Shown: positions 1-9,566, counted from the first letter of the stretch. The stretch: 64,000 nt of DNA from DATCZS01 sp036525795 (GCA_036525795.1 DATCZS010000148.1:6985-70984), one strand, 5' to 3'. The notes: a model not told the origin generated them from the letters alone. A program made the numbers and translations.

Positions 1-94
1 GCGATCCCAGCGGGTCGGGATGGGATGAGCCCGGCGGCGCTGTCGCCGGATGCTCCGCTCCCGGTGCGCGACCGGTTCGTCGTGGGGTGGTGAA

Positions 95-1630
95 GTGGCC
101 GGATTCGAGTCTGTCCTCGTGGTCGATCTGGGGGCGCAGTACGCCCAGTTGATCGCCCGTCGCGTCCGCGAGGCGCATGTGCACTCCGAGATCGTCTCCC
201 GCGACATCACCGCGGCGGAGGTGGCGGCCAGGCGTCCGGTGGGCATCATCCTCTCCGGCGGCCCGGCGTCGGTGTACGCCGAGGACGCGTACACCATCGA
301 CCGGGGGATCCTCGAGTTGGGGGTCCCGGTATTGGGCATCTGCTACGGGCACCAGCTGATCGCGCGGCTCCTCGACGGGGAGGTCGCCAACACCGGGGTG
401 GCCGAGTACGGGAAGACGCCCATGGAGGTGACCGAGCCCTCGCTTCTGTTCAGGGATCTCCCCGCCTCCCAGGAGGTGTGGATGAGCCACAGAGACACCG
501 TTTCCCGGGTTCCCGAAGGGTTCGCGGCCACCGCCTCGACCCCGGCCGCTCCGGTCGCCGCCATGGAGGACCGCAGGCGGGGTGTCTTCGGGGTCCAGTT
601 CCATCCCGAGGTGGCGCACACCCCCCGGGGCATGGAGATCCTGAAGTCGTTCCTGTACGAGGCCTGCGGCGCCCATCCGGGCTGGACCCGTCACTCGATC
701 ATCGAGGCCCAGGTCGAGGCGATACGCAGCCAGGTCGGATCCGAGGGGGTCGTCTGCGGCCTGTCCGGGGGTGTCGACTCTTCGGTGGCGGCCGCCCTGG
801 TGCACGAGGCGGTCGGCGACCAGCTGACCTGCATCTTCGTCGACCATGGACTGCTGCGGAAGGGCGAGGCCGAGCAGGTCGAGGAGACGTTCCGGGGCCA
901 CTTCAACATCAACCTCATCCATGTGAAGGCGGCAGACCGGTTCCTCCAACAGCTGGCGGGAGTCACCGATCCGGAGTCGAAGCGCAAGATCATCGGCGAG
1001 ACGTTCATCCGGGTGTTCGAGGATGTGGCGGCCGACCTGTCCGACGCCCGCTTCCTCGTCCAGGGAACCCTGTACCCCGATGTGATCGAGTCGGGCACCA
1101 AGGATGCAGCCAAGATCAAGAGCCACCACAACGTGGGCGGTCTTCCCGACGACATGCAGTTCGAGTTGGTCGAGCCGCTGCGCGATCTGTTCAAAGACGA
1201 GGTGCGGGCGGTCGGGGAGGAGCTCGGGTTGCCGGAGGACATCGTGTGGCGCCAGCCGTTCCCCGGACCCGGACTGGCTGTGCGGATCATCGGCGAGGTG
1301 ACCGGCGAGCGGCTCGAGATCCTCAGAAGCGCAGACGCCATCGTCACCGAGGAGATCAGGCGTGCCGGTCTCTATCGGGAGGTCTGGCAGGCCTTCGGGG
1401 TGCTGCCCACCATCCGGTCGGTGGGCGTGCAGGGGGACGGGCGCACGTATGCACATCCCCTGATCGTGCGTGCCGTGACCAGCGAGGATGCGATGACCGC
1501 CGACTGGGCCCGCCTGCCGTACGAGGTGCTCGAACGCATCTCGAGCAGGGTCATCAACGAGGTGGAGGGCATCAATCGGGTGGCATACGACATCAGCTCG
1601 AAACCGCCTTCCACCATCGAGTGGGAGTAG
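95..1630 (+). CDS. guaA: GMP synthase (glutamine-hydrolysing)
   Basis: Converts XMP to GMP using ATP and glutamine, the last step of de novo guanine nucleotide synthesis, in the cytoplasm. The 511-residue protein has the normal two-part form: a class I glutamine amidotransferase domain (nucleophile C83 in GICYGHQ, H170 and E172 in QFHPE) and an ATP pyrophosphatase domain with the PP-loop SGGVDSS at 224-230, ending in the family-typical KPPSTIEW. I start at GTG 95, preceded by a G-rich GGGGTGGTGA, because the family N-terminus (VLVVDLGAQY) follows it directly; the upstream ATG at 50 would add 15 residues unlike the family. The CheA-like gene follows after 30 nt, so co-transcription is possible. 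The identification is firm. Confidence 0.97.
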   Translation: MAGFESVLVVDLGAQYAQLIARRVREAHVHSEIVSRDITAAEVAARRPVGIILSGGPASVYAEDAYTIDRGILELGVPVLGICYGHQLIARLLDGEVANTGVAEYGKTPMEVTEPSLLFRDLPASQEVWMSHRDTVSRVPEGFAATASTPAAPVAAMEDRRRGVFGVQFHPEVAHTPRGMEILKSFLYEACGAHPGWTRHSIIEAQVEAIRSQVGSEGVVCGLSGGVDSSVAAALVHEAVGDQLTCIFVDHGLLRKGEAEQVEETFRGHFNINLIHVKAADRFLQQLAGVTDPESKRKIIGETFIRVFEDVAADLSDARFLVQGTLYPDVIESGTKDAAKIKSHHNVGGLPDDMQFELVEPLRDLFKDEVRAVGEELGLPEDIVWRQPFPGPGLAVRIIGEVTGERLEILRSADAIVTEEIRRAGLYREVWQAFGVLPTIRSVGVQGDGRTYAHPLIVRAVTSEDAMTADWARLPYEVLERISSRVINEVEGINRVAYDISSKPPSTIEWE

Positions 1631-1660
1631 CTCAAGAAGCCATTTCCACGGCCCGATACT

Positions 1661-3853
1661 GTGGATACCGCCGGAGGTATCTTGGACTGGGCCGACTCAC
1701 CAGAGCTGATCGAAATCTACCTCGCAGAGGTCGACGATCGAACCGCACGCCTCGTATCGGCCGCGTCCGAACTCTCGTCCGGCAGTCTTGGAGCGTTCGA
1801 CATCGAGGACGTGATCCGCGACGCGCATACGCTCAAGGGCTCGTCGAACATGCTCGGACGAACCGAGATCGGTGCCGCCGCGGCGGCGCTCGAGCGAGGT
1901 TGGAGGGTCGTGGACGAGGTCGGGATCGAGCGCTCGCAGGGCATCGCCGAGGGGCTGGCGCTGGTCGCTGCTCTCGTCGCCGACTCGGCGCACGATGGTT
2001 CGGAGCGGACATCGCTGCAGGCGGCCGCCGTCCGGCTCACGGCCGCAGTGGACGCGCTTGCCAAGCCTGTTCCCGCCCCGGTACTCGCGGGGCACCAAGG
2101 CGGTGATGTCGCGGACGGGCACCCACCCTCGCCAGATGCCGGTCAGGTGGGTCCGCCCATAGTGGAGCCGGTGCCCATGGGCGCAGCCCAGCACCCACCG
2201 ACTCCGGGGCGCGGGGCCGGGGACGGTCCGGTCGCCCCGCACCTCGCCGATCCGACCAGTCTCGGCGGCCTGCTGGGCACCCTCACAGACGACCTGTCCG
2301 GCGCAGTGACCAGGGTCGACACCAAGGATCTCTATCGGTTGATCAACCGCGCCGTGGAGATCGGCCTCGACGCCGAGTCGCTGGCCGACCTGACCCACGT
2401 TTCATTCGAGGGGGTCGACCCCTCCAAGCTCCTGGCGGCCTGGCGGGCGCAGCTCACCCAGCTGTCCGACGAGCTCGCCGAACTCCAGAGCTGGGCGGTC
2501 GGGCTCGCCGACGTCCCGCTGCAGGACGCGGTCGAGACCTTTCCGCAGTTCGTTCGGTTCCTGGGCCGGCGGCTCGGTCGCGAGGTGAAGTTCGTGACGT
2601 CGGGAGACGACATCGACGTGGACCGGCAGATCGTCGACGCGTTGCGTGAGCCGCTTCGCCACCTCATCGTCAATGCCATCGACCACGGGATCGAGCCTCC
2701 CGAAGAGCGGGTGGCCGGCGGCAAGCCGAAGACGGGCCTGGTTCGGTTCATGGCGGCGAAGAAGGACGACCGCCTGGTGATCACCGTCGCAGACGACGGG
2801 CGCGGAGTCGACTGGAGGGCCGTGACGAGGGCGGCGGCAGCCCGGGGTCTGGGGCGGCAGCGCTCCGAACTGATGGCCCACCTGTTCCGTCCCGGCTTCT
2901 CGACGGTGGTGGAACCCAACGACTTTTCGGGAACCGGCGAGGGGCTCACGCTGGTGGCCGACGCGGTCGATCGGATCGGCGGCTCGGTGCTGATCGGGAG
3001 CCGGGAAGGCCAGGGGACCGCCGTTCGCATCGACGTCCCCATCTCGCTGGTTCTGCAGAACATCGTCATCATCGCCGGTGACGATCAGTTCTTCGGAGTC
3101 AGCGAGCCGACCGTCAAGGGAACCATCTCGCTCGAGACGGCGTCGGTTCGCTTCGGCGAGGTGGGGCGCGTCCTGGTCCACGAAGGAGAAGACATCCCGA
3201 TCGTGTCCTTCGCCCGGGCGGTGGGCCTCGGTGATTCCGGACCCGAGAACGAAGGTCTGGTCCTCAACACCAGGTACGGGCTGGTGGTGGTGGCGGTGGA
3301 GGAGATCGTCGATCGACGACGCGTTGCGGTCAAGAGCCTCGGTCCCATCCTGGACGGCGCCGATCACATCACCGGGGCCGCCTTCGTCGGGGGCGGGGAG
3401 GTGCTGGTCGTCGTCGATCACAACTACCTGGGGGCCCAGGCGCGGCGGCCGGAGGCGCTGCACGGAGTGAGGCCGAGGATTCTCGTCGTGGACGACTCCG
3501 CCGGCGTACGCCAGCTGATCTCGGCCACCCTCAGGGGCAAGGGGTTCGATGTCACCGTCGCTCCCGGGGCCCGTGAGGCGGTGAGGGAGATCGCCCAAAC
3601 CCACTTCGACGCGCTGATCGTCGACTACGCCATGCCCAAGTCCGACGGTGTGGAACTGGTCAAGGGTCTCCGGCTCAACGGGATCGTCCAGCCGATCATC
3701 ATGGTGTCCGGGGTGGCGGACGAGTCGGACAAGGCCGCGGCATGGGAGGCGGGGGTCGATGCGTACCTCGACAAGTACGACCTGCGGCGGGGATCGCTCA
3801 CGACCACCATCCGGCGCCTGCTCGAAGCAGGGAACGGCCGTGAGGCGCGCTGA
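1661..3853 (+). CDS. CheA-like hybrid sensor kinase (HPt - HATPase - CheW-like - REC)
   Basis: A cytoplasmic phosphorelay protein of 730 residues. Visible in order: an HPt domain (about 1-115, phospho-acceptor H56 in DAHTLKGSS); a Pro/Gly-rich linker (about 145-200); a CheA-type region with FPQFVRFLGRRLGREV and NAIDHGIEPPEER as the N box; ATP-lid motifs DDGRGVD and GTGEGLTL; a CheW-like domain (about 455-590); and a C-terminal receiver with phospho-acceptor Asp in LIVDYAMP. There is no transmembrane segment. No chemoreceptors, cheY or flagellar genes lie nearby, so it probably serves a non-chemotactic relay, perhaps with the adjacent kinase at 3898. A start at TTG 1682 is a real alternative: GGAGG at 1673-1677 sits just before it, whereas GTG 1661 has no Shine-Dalgarno. 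Confidence 0.9.
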   Translation: MDTAGGILDWADSPELIEIYLAEVDDRTARLVSAASELSSGSLGAFDIEDVIRDAHTLKGSSNMLGRTEIGAAAAALERGWRVVDEVGIERSQGIAEGLALVAALVADSAHDGSERTSLQAAAVRLTAAVDALAKPVPAPVLAGHQGGDVADGHPPSPDAGQVGPPIVEPVPMGAAQHPPTPGRGAGDGPVAPHLADPTSLGGLLGTLTDDLSGAVTRVDTKDLYRLINRAVEIGLDAESLADLTHVSFEGVDPSKLLAAWRAQLTQLSDELAELQSWAVGLADVPLQDAVETFPQFVRFLGRRLGREVKFVTSGDDIDVDRQIVDALREPLRHLIVNAIDHGIEPPEERVAGGKPKTGLVRFMAAKKDDRLVITVADDGRGVDWRAVTRAAAARGLGRQRSELMAHLFRPGFSTVVEPNDFSGTGEGLTLVADAVDRIGGSVLIGSREGQGTAVRIDVPISLVLQNIVIIAGDDQFFGVSEPTVKGTISLETASVRFGEVGRVLVHEGEDIPIVSFARAVGLGDSGPENEGLVLNTRYGLVVVAVEEIVDRRRVAVKSLGPILDGADHITGAAFVGGGEVLVVVDHNYLGAQARRPEALHGVRPRILVVDDSAGVRQLISATLRGKGFDVTVAPGAREAVREIAQTHFDALIVDYAMPKSDGVELVKGLRLNGIVQPIIMVSGVADESDKAAAWEAGVDAYLDKYDLRRGSLTTTIRRLLEAGNGREAR

Positions 3854-3882
3854 GGCCCAGGTGGCCGAGTTCGGCCCGTTGC

Positions 3883-3888
3883 TAGCGT
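3883..3888 (+). promoter_or_regulatory. -10 element TAGCGT of a likely leaderless promoter
   Basis: The hexamer ends 9 nt before ATG 3898, and no Shine-Dalgarno lies between, so transcription would begin at or next to the start codon. The TANNNT form matches the actinobacterial sigma-A -10 consensus. Confidence 0.5.
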
Positions 3889-3897
3889 GAGCGGCGT

Positions 3898-4776
3898 ATG
3901 AACCCGTCACTCATCGCCGCAGCCGGGCTGGTGGTGGTCTCGATCGGGCTGCTCCTCTCCACGCTGCGGGTGACCGTCCGCTGGCGGCACAAGGTGGCCG
4001 ACGCGGAGCGTGAACGCGATATGGCCAATGTGATGAAGAACGACTTCGTGGCGATGGTCAGCCATGAGCTCCGGACCCCGCTCACGTCGATCGCCGGCTT
4101 CGCCGAGACCCTGGAAGCGGGCTGGCGGGACCTCGACCCCGGAGAGATCGACGAGTTCCTCGAGATCATCACCAAGCAGGCCCACTATCTCAGCGAGCTC
4201 GTGGAGGACATCCTGGTGATCCCGAGGCTCGAGGCAGGAAGGCTGCGGTTCTTCCCGGAGATGTTCGACCTCTCGGATCTGGTGCACGAGGTGTCAGCGC
4301 TCATCTTCCCGCCCGGCGGAGACGTGGCGGCCTCCGTCACCGTCCCCGGCGGTGTGCGGGCGTGGGGAGATGCCCGCCGGACCCAGCAGGTGATCAGGAA
4401 CCTGATGGAGAACGCCAGGAAGTACGGAGGCAACCAGGTGCTGGTGGAAGGCTTCCCCCATGGCGAGCATTTCGTGTTGATCGTCTCCGACAACGGCACC
4501 GGTGTGCCCGAGACCCACACGAAGGTGATCTTCGAGCAGTTCGAGCAGATGTCGAAGGGCGACAGCCGGTCGTCGTCGGGGATCGGGCTCGGTCTCCCCA
4601 TCGCCCGGCGTCTGGCGAGGGCGATGGGCGGAGATGTGTGGTACGAACGCCGCTTCCCGACGGGATCGAGGTTCTGTTTCTCGATCACGCTGACGCCGGA
4701 GGCCCACGATCGGATCATGGCCGAGCAGCAGGCGGCCGAGAACGAGCGCGTCGACACGTCGCTGGTGGGCCGCTGA
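3898..4776 (+). CDS. membrane-anchored sensor histidine kinase
   Basis: A 292-residue kinase with one N-terminal transmembrane helix (about 5-22), a short basic juxtamembrane stretch, a HisKA domain with phospho-acceptor H56 in SHELRTPL, and a HATPase_c domain (N box NLMENARKYGG, G1 box DNGTGVP, G2 box GIGLGLPIARR). There is no extracytoplasmic sensor, HAMP or PAS domain, so the input must come from the membrane helix or a partner. It lies 44 nt after the CheA-like gene and has its own candidate leaderless promoter (TAGCGT at 3883). No response regulator lies beside it; the receiver of the CheA-like protein is the obvious local partner, by inference only. Confidence 0.92.
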   Translation: MNPSLIAAAGLVVVSIGLLLSTLRVTVRWRHKVADAERERDMANVMKNDFVAMVSHELRTPLTSIAGFAETLEAGWRDLDPGEIDEFLEIITKQAHYLSELVEDILVIPRLEAGRLRFFPEMFDLSDLVHEVSALIFPPGGDVAASVTVPGGVRAWGDARRTQQVIRNLMENARKYGGNQVLVEGFPHGEHFVLIVSDNGTGVPETHTKVIFEQFEQMSKGDSRSSSGIGLGLPIARRLARAMGGDVWYERRFPTGSRFCFSITLTPEAHDRIMAEQQAAENERVDTSLVGR

Positions 4777-4811
4777 TCACACCCATGTGATTCTTGGCCG
4801 GCGGGATCCGG

Positions 4812-4817
4812 TACAGT
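4812..4817 (+). promoter_or_regulatory. -10 element TACAGT of a likely leaderless pcrA promoter
   Basis: TACAGT ends 7 nt before GTG 4825. No ribosome-binding site fits in the gap, which supports both the GTG start and a leaderless transcript. Confidence 0.55.
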
Positions 4818-4824
4818 CGACGTC

Positions 4825-7062
4825 GTGCAGACGGAGTGGTTCCACACCGAGTGGTTGAGCGACGACGTCCCGACCGAGTCCGCCCTCTTCGCCGATCTCA
4901 ATCCGGTGCAGCGGGAGGCAGTCGCCGCCACCGAGGGTCCGGTGCTGGTCGTGGCCGGAGCGGGATCCGGGAAGACCAGGGTGCTCACCTACCGGATCGC
5001 ACATCTGATCCGTGACCTCAAGGTGCCGCCCCAGGCGTTGCTGGCGATCACGTTCACCAACAAGGCCGCGAACGAGATGAAAGAGCGGGTGGGAGCCCTG
5101 GTGAAGGGCGCCGTCGGCTCCATGTGGGTGTCCACCTTCCACTCGGCCTGTGTCCGGATCCTGCGCAGAGAAGCCAGCCGCTTCGGGTACCGCTCCGGGT
5201 TCTCGATCTACGACGAGGCCGACTCGCTCCGGCTCGTCACCCAGTGCCTGAAGGACCTCGACCTCGACTCGAAGCGCTTCCCGCCGCGCACGATCCGGGC
5301 GTCGATCTCCAACGCCAAGAACGAGCTGATCGACTACGAGACGTTCGCCTCGACCGGAGAAGGCTTCTTCCACGAACAGGTGGCGGACGTCTACCGGCTG
5401 TACCAGCAGCGGCTGCTCGAGGCGTCGGCGATGGACTTCGACGATCTTCTGATGGTCACCGTCGAGCTGTTCGGCGCCTTCCCCGAGGTGCTGTCCCAGT
5501 ATCAACAGCGGTTCCGGTACGTGCTGGTCGACGAGTACCAGGACACGAATCGCGCCCAGTACACCCTGGTCCGCCAGCTGACCGACGTTCACCGGAACCT
5601 GTGCGTGGTGGGAGACAGCGACCAGTCGATCTACCGGTGGCGGGGAGCGGACGTCCGCAACATCCTCGACTTCGAAAAGGACTACCCCGACGCCCGGGTC
5701 ATCGTCCTCGAGCAGAACTACCGGTCCACCGGCATCATCCTGGACGCGGCCAACGCCGTCATCGCCAACAACCCCCGCCGCCAGCAGAAGCGGCTGTGGA
5801 GCGACCGGGGCAGGGGCGGGCCGATCACCCGGTTCGAAGGCGAGGACGAACACGACGAGGCCGGGTTCGTGGCCGACCAGGTCGACGCTCTGGCGGACGA
5901 GGGCTTCGCCGCCTCCGACGTCGCCGTCTTCTATCGGACCAACGCGCAGTCGCGGGTCATCGAGGACGTGTTCGTCCGCCGCGGGCTCCCGTACACGGTG
6001 GTGGGGAGCGTCAAGTTCTACGAGCGGCGCGAGGTCAAAGACGCGATGGCCTATCTGCGGGCGATCGTGAACCCCGACGACCAGGTTGCGGTCAAGCGCA
6101 TCATCAACGAGCCCAAGAGGGGCATCGGTGACACCACCATCGCCCACGTCGATCGCTTCTCCCAGCGGCACGGTGTGACCTTCTTCGAGGGCCTGGGGCG
6201 GGCCGCCGAGATCGATGCGCTCAACGCGGGCGCGGTGCGGCGGATCCAGGAGTTCCTCGGAGTCATGGAGACCCTCTCCGCCGCCGCCGCCGAGGGGGTG
6301 GGAAACGCCGTGCGCGCCGTCATCACGGACACCGGATACGCCGCTGCGCTCGAGGCCGAGCGGTCCATCGAGGCGCTCGGCCGGCTCGAGAACCTGCGCG
6401 AGCTGGAGTCTGTGGCAGCCGAGTTCGAGTCGGTGAACGAGGGCAGCGTCATCGACGAGGAGGCCTTCGACGACCTCGGCTCCGAACGGCGTCTCGAGCT
6501 GTTCCTCGAACAGACCGCCCTCGTGTCGGACATCGACGAGTTCGACGAGGGGGCAGGAGCGGTCACCCTCATGACGCTGCACACCGCCAAGGGCCTCGAG
6601 TTCCCCGTGGTGTTCCTGGTGGGCATGGAGGACGGGGTCTTCCCTCACATGCGATCGCTGGGCGAGCCCGCCGAGATGGAGGAAGAGCGGCGGCTGGCGT
6701 ACGTGGGGATCACCCGGGCGCAGGACAGGCTCTATCTGACGTCGGCGTGGAGCCGGACGCTGTGGGGCGGCACCAACTACAACCCGCCGAGCAGGTTCTT
6801 CAAAGAGATCCCGGGTGAGCTGATCGAACTGGCGGGAAAGCGAACCCAGAAAGGCGGGGGCGGTCGTCCGGCGCCGACGCCCGTCTCCACGGTGAGCGCC
6901 TCCGACATCGCGGCGGGGGATCGGGTGCGTCACGACAAGTGGGGGCCGGGCACCGTGGTCGAGGTCGTCGGCGGGGGAGACAGGGCCGAGGCGGTGGTCA
7001 ACTTCGACTCGCTCGGCCGCAAGCGACTCCTTCTCGCCTGGGCGCCGCTCGAGAAGGCCTGA
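4825..7062 (+). CDS. pcrA: UvrD/PcrA-type ATP-dependent DNA helicase
   Basis: A superfamily 1A 3'-5' helicase of 745 residues, acting in nucleotide excision and mismatch repair and in clearing recombinase or stalled polymerase from DNA. Motifs in order: AGAGSGKT (Walker A, 44-51), VDEYQDTN (motif II), GDSDQSIYRWRGAD (motif III), EQNYRST (motif IV), TAKGLEFPVVF (motif V) and YVGITRAQDRLYL (motif VI). The last 60 or so residues (GDRVRHDKWGPGTVVEV onward) form the Tudor-like PcrA tail that binds RNA polymerase in relatives. Length and domain order are typical. It converges on the transaldolase gene, with 9 bp between the stop codons. Confidence 0.96.
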   Translation: MQTEWFHTEWLSDDVPTESALFADLNPVQREAVAATEGPVLVVAGAGSGKTRVLTYRIAHLIRDLKVPPQALLAITFTNKAANEMKERVGALVKGAVGSMWVSTFHSACVRILRREASRFGYRSGFSIYDEADSLRLVTQCLKDLDLDSKRFPPRTIRASISNAKNELIDYETFASTGEGFFHEQVADVYRLYQQRLLEASAMDFDDLLMVTVELFGAFPEVLSQYQQRFRYVLVDEYQDTNRAQYTLVRQLTDVHRNLCVVGDSDQSIYRWRGADVRNILDFEKDYPDARVIVLEQNYRSTGIILDAANAVIANNPRRQQKRLWSDRGRGGPITRFEGEDEHDEAGFVADQVDALADEGFAASDVAVFYRTNAQSRVIEDVFVRRGLPYTVVGSVKFYERREVKDAMAYLRAIVNPDDQVAVKRIINEPKRGIGDTTIAHVDRFSQRHGVTFFEGLGRAAEIDALNAGAVRRIQEFLGVMETLSAAAAEGVGNAVRAVITDTGYAAALEAERSIEALGRLENLRELESVAAEFESVNEGSVIDEEAFDDLGSERRLELFLEQTALVSDIDEFDEGAGAVTLMTLHTAKGLEFPVVFLVGMEDGVFPHMRSLGEPAEMEEERRLAYVGITRAQDRLYLTSAWSRTLWGGTNYNPPSRFFKEIPGELIELAGKRTQKGGGGRPAPTPVSTVSASDIAAGDRVRHDKWGPGTVVEVVGGGDRAEAVVNFDSLGRKRLLLAWAPLEKA

Positions 7063-7071
7063 GACCAGGAC

Positions 7072-8196
7072 TCAGATCCGGCGGTTCCCTGGCCGGTGAC
7101 CGGCCGCTTTGCGTTCGACGTCTGCGAGCAGATCCCGCCACGATGCGATGAACTTGCCGACCCCTTCGTCTTCGAGCACCTGGACCACGTCGCCGTAGTC
7201 GATGCCGGCGGACGTCAGCGCCTCCAGGGCGTTGGTGGCGTCTGCGAATTCCTCCGGTCCCATGATCGGCGCCGGATCGTGCCCATGATCCTGGTAGGCG
7301 TCGATCGTCGGAAGCGGCATGGTGTTCACTGTGTGGGGAGCGATCAGCCGCTCGACGTAGAGAATGTCGGAGTATTCGTCGTTCTTCGTCGACGTCGAGG
7401 CCCACAGCGGCCGCTGCACCCGCGCCCCCGCCGCCACCAGCCCCCTCCAGCGCTCGCCGCGGAACGTGTCCAGGAACGAGGCGTATGCGGCTCGGGCGTT
7501 GGCCACCGCCGCGGATCCGCGCAGGGCGAGCGCCTGCTCGGTTCCGATCGCCTCGAGCCGGGAGTCCACTTCGGTGTCGAACCGCGACACGAAGAACGAT
7601 GCCACAGACGCCACCGAGGCGATCTCGCCTCCGGCGGCGCCGAACCGCTCGAGCCCGGTCAGGTACGCCTCCATCACCCGGGCATAGCGTTCCAGGGAGA
7701 AGATGAGCGTGACGTTGATCGAGATCCCTTCGCCGATCAATGCCGCGATCGCCGGGATGCCCTCCGGCGTGGCCGGCACCTTGACCAGGACGTTGGGACG
7801 ATCGATCCGCTTCACCCACGCCCGGGCCTCGGCCACCGTCTTTTCGGTGTCGTGGGCGAGCTCGGGGTCCACCTCGACCGAGACGTGGCCGTCGCGGCCT
7901 CCGGTTCGCTCCCACACGGGCCGCAAGGTGTCACAGGCGCGCTGCAGATCGCGGGTCATGAGGGCCGCAACGATCTCTTCGACGGAGGCATCGTCCTGGG
8001 CCAGCTCGATGAGCTGGTCGTCGTAGTCCGCGGACCCCACGATGGCGGCGGCGAAGATCGAAGGGTTGGACGTCACGCCGGTGACCGCGTCGTCGCGGAT
8101 GCGACGGTCCAGTTCTCCGGAATCGAGCATCGCTCGGGAGATCTGATCGGACCACACCGACTGGCCGGCGGCGGCAACGGCGGAAAGTTTGGACAT
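7072..8196 (-). CDS. tal: transaldolase
   Basis: Moves a dihydroxyacetone unit between sugar phosphates in the non-oxidative pentose phosphate pathway. The 374-residue protein has the long-form transaldolase pattern: VTSNPSIF near residue 42, the Schiff-base lysine K139 in NVLVKVPAT, and the C-terminal ISVNVT/LIFSLERY and STSTKN-type strands. I start at ATG 8196 because AGGAG stands about 8 nt upstream and the family N-terminus follows; the open frame runs 20 codons further upstream without support. A candidate -10 TAGGTT lies at 8227-8232, giving a leader of about 25 nt. No transketolase or glucose-6-phosphate dehydrogenase gene adjoins it here. Confidence 0.95.
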   Translation of the reverse strand: MSKLSAVAAAGQSVWSDQISRAMLDSGELDRRIRDDAVTGVTSNPSIFAAAIVGSADYDDQLIELAQDDASVEEIVAALMTRDLQRACDTLRPVWERTGGRDGHVSVEVDPELAHDTEKTVAEARAWVKRIDRPNVLVKVPATPEGIPAIAALIGEGISINVTLIFSLERYARVMEAYLTGLERFGAAGGEIASVASVASFFVSRFDTEVDSRLEAIGTEQALALRGSAAVANARAAYASFLDTFRGERWRGLVAAGARVQRPLWASTSTKNDEYSDILYVERLIAPHTVNTMPLPTIDAYQDHGHDPAPIMGPEEFADATNALEALTSAGIDYGDVVQVLEDEGVGKFIASWRDLLADVERKAAGHRPGNRRI

Positions 8197-8440
8197 GGGC
8201 CGGGCTCCTGGTCTGCGTCGACGCCAACCTAGCCACGCGCACGGGGCTGCGAGCACGAATCACCCGTGGCGCCAACCGTGCGTGCAGCCCCGCCCCGGTG
8301 CGTTCCGACCCGAACCCGGCTCGTCGTCGGCCCCGGGGCCGTAGACGGCATGGGCCGGCCCACCGCGGTCCAGAAATCGCCGGATTCCGACGGCCCTGCC
8401 GCCACATGGCGACGTGAGGAGCCGACCGGTCGGCGCCGGG

Positions 8441-9553
8441 TCAGGAGAGCTCGTCGATGGCGCCGAGCAGTCTGTCCGCCGCCTCGACCGTGGCGCCGTA
8501 GCCCATCATTCCGATGCGCCAGATCTTGCCGGCGAGCGATCCCAGGCCGGAGCCGATCTCGATCCGGTACCGGTCGAGCAGCCGGTCGCGAACCGAGGCG
8601 TCGTCCACTCCCTCGGGGAGGATTGCCGAAGTCAGCTGGGGAAGGCGATGTGGCTGATCGGCGAGCATGCCGTAGCCGCGTTCCATCAACCCGGCCTGAA
8701 GGTGGGCGCCCGCCCGGGCGTGACGGGCCCACGTCTCTTCCAGTCCCTCCTCGAGGACCAGTCGCACACCCTCGTGGAGGGCGTACACCATCGAGATCGG
8801 CGCCGTGTGGTGATAGGCGCGACGCGACGATCCGGCGTCCCAGTATCCGGCGAGCAGAGTGACGTCGAGGTACCACGAACGGACGGGCGTTGCACGGCTC
8901 CGGGCCCGTTCGACCGCCCGGTCGGAGAACGTGATGGGGGCGAGACCTGGAGGCACGCTGAGGCATTTCTGGGTGCCCGAATAGCAGACGTCGATGCCCC
9001 AGGCGTCGACCTCGAGGGGGATCCCGCCGAGGCCGGTCACCGAGTCGACGATGATGATCGGGTCGGACCCGAGCGCCTGCCGCAGTTCCTCGACCGGCTG
9101 GCGCGCCCCGGTGGATGTCTCGGCGTGGACCACTGCGACGATGCGGGCGTCGTGGCGTCGCGCCGCCTCGGCCAGAACCTCGGTGGGGATGGCCGAGCCC
9201 CACTCGGCCTCGACCGGGATCGGTTCTCCTCCTGCCCGGCGAACCTCTTCGGCGATCCTTCCCCCGAACACGCCGTTCACACCCACCACGACCCGATCCC
9301 CTGGCTCCACCATGTTCAAGACCGAGGCTTCCATGCCGGCCGACCCGGTTCCCGATACGGGGAAGGTCATGCGGTTCGCCGTTCGGAAGAGCGCCCGGAG
9401 CCCGTCGCCGACCTCGTCCATGATCGCGATGAACTCCGGATCGAGGTGCCCGACCACCGGGCGACTCAGCGCCTCGAGCACCTGGGGAGGCACGGGTGAA
9501 GGCCCGGGGCCGTGCAGATGTCGGGTGAGTTCTTCGTTGCTGCGTGCTCTCAT
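8441..9553 (-). CDS. class V aminotransferase (alanine/serine-glyoxylate aminotransferase type)
   Basis: A PLP enzyme of 370 residues of the fold-type I, class V group that moves an amino group from alanine or serine to glyoxylate or related keto acids. The N-terminal HLHGPGPSPVPPQVL, SGTGSAGMEA and the PLP lysine K196 in YSGTQKCLS are characteristic. The substrate cannot be fixed from sequence; serine-glyoxylate, alanine-glyoxylate and purine catabolism enzymes share this pattern. The start at ATG 9553 is supported by the leaderless -10 TACCCT 7 nt upstream and by the family N-terminus; the open frame continues 135 codons further upstream without similarity. It is divergent from the membrane protein at 9641. 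Confidence 0.92.
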   Translation of the reverse strand: MRARSNEELTRHLHGPGPSPVPPQVLEALSRPVVGHLDPEFIAIMDEVGDGLRALFRTANRMTFPVSGTGSAGMEASVLNMVEPGDRVVVGVNGVFGGRIAEEVRRAGGEPIPVEAEWGSAIPTEVLAEAARRHDARIVAVVHAETSTGARQPVEELRQALGSDPIIIVDSVTGLGGIPLEVDAWGIDVCYSGTQKCLSVPPGLAPITFSDRAVERARSRATPVRSWYLDVTLLAGYWDAGSSRRAYHHTAPISMVYALHEGVRLVLEEGLEETWARHARAGAHLQAGLMERGYGMLADQPHRLPQLTSAILPEGVDDASVRDRLLDRYRIEIGSGLGSLAGKIWRIGMMGYGATVEAADRLLGAIDELS

Positions 9554-9560
9554 CGGGACG

Positions 9561-9566
9561 AGGGTA
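9561..9566 (-). promoter_or_regulatory. -10 element TACCCT of a likely leaderless aminotransferase promoter
   Basis: Reads TACCCT on the minus strand and ends 7 nt before ATG 9553, with no Shine-Dalgarno between. Confidence 0.5.

Noticed and set aside
4777..6933. 718-codon open frame on the minus strand opposite pcrA, and other long antisense frames (for example 2402-3910, 42399-44465, 48038-51406).
   Set aside because: They lie exactly opposite well-identified genes, encode Arg/Gly/Asp/Val-rich sequence without family motifs, and are the usual by-product of high GC at third codon positions.
7091..7105. Terminator hairpin GGCCGG-TGA-CCGGCC after pcrA.
   Set aside because: It lies inside the transaldolase coding sequence and is followed by only three Ts; such GC palindromes are frequent here.
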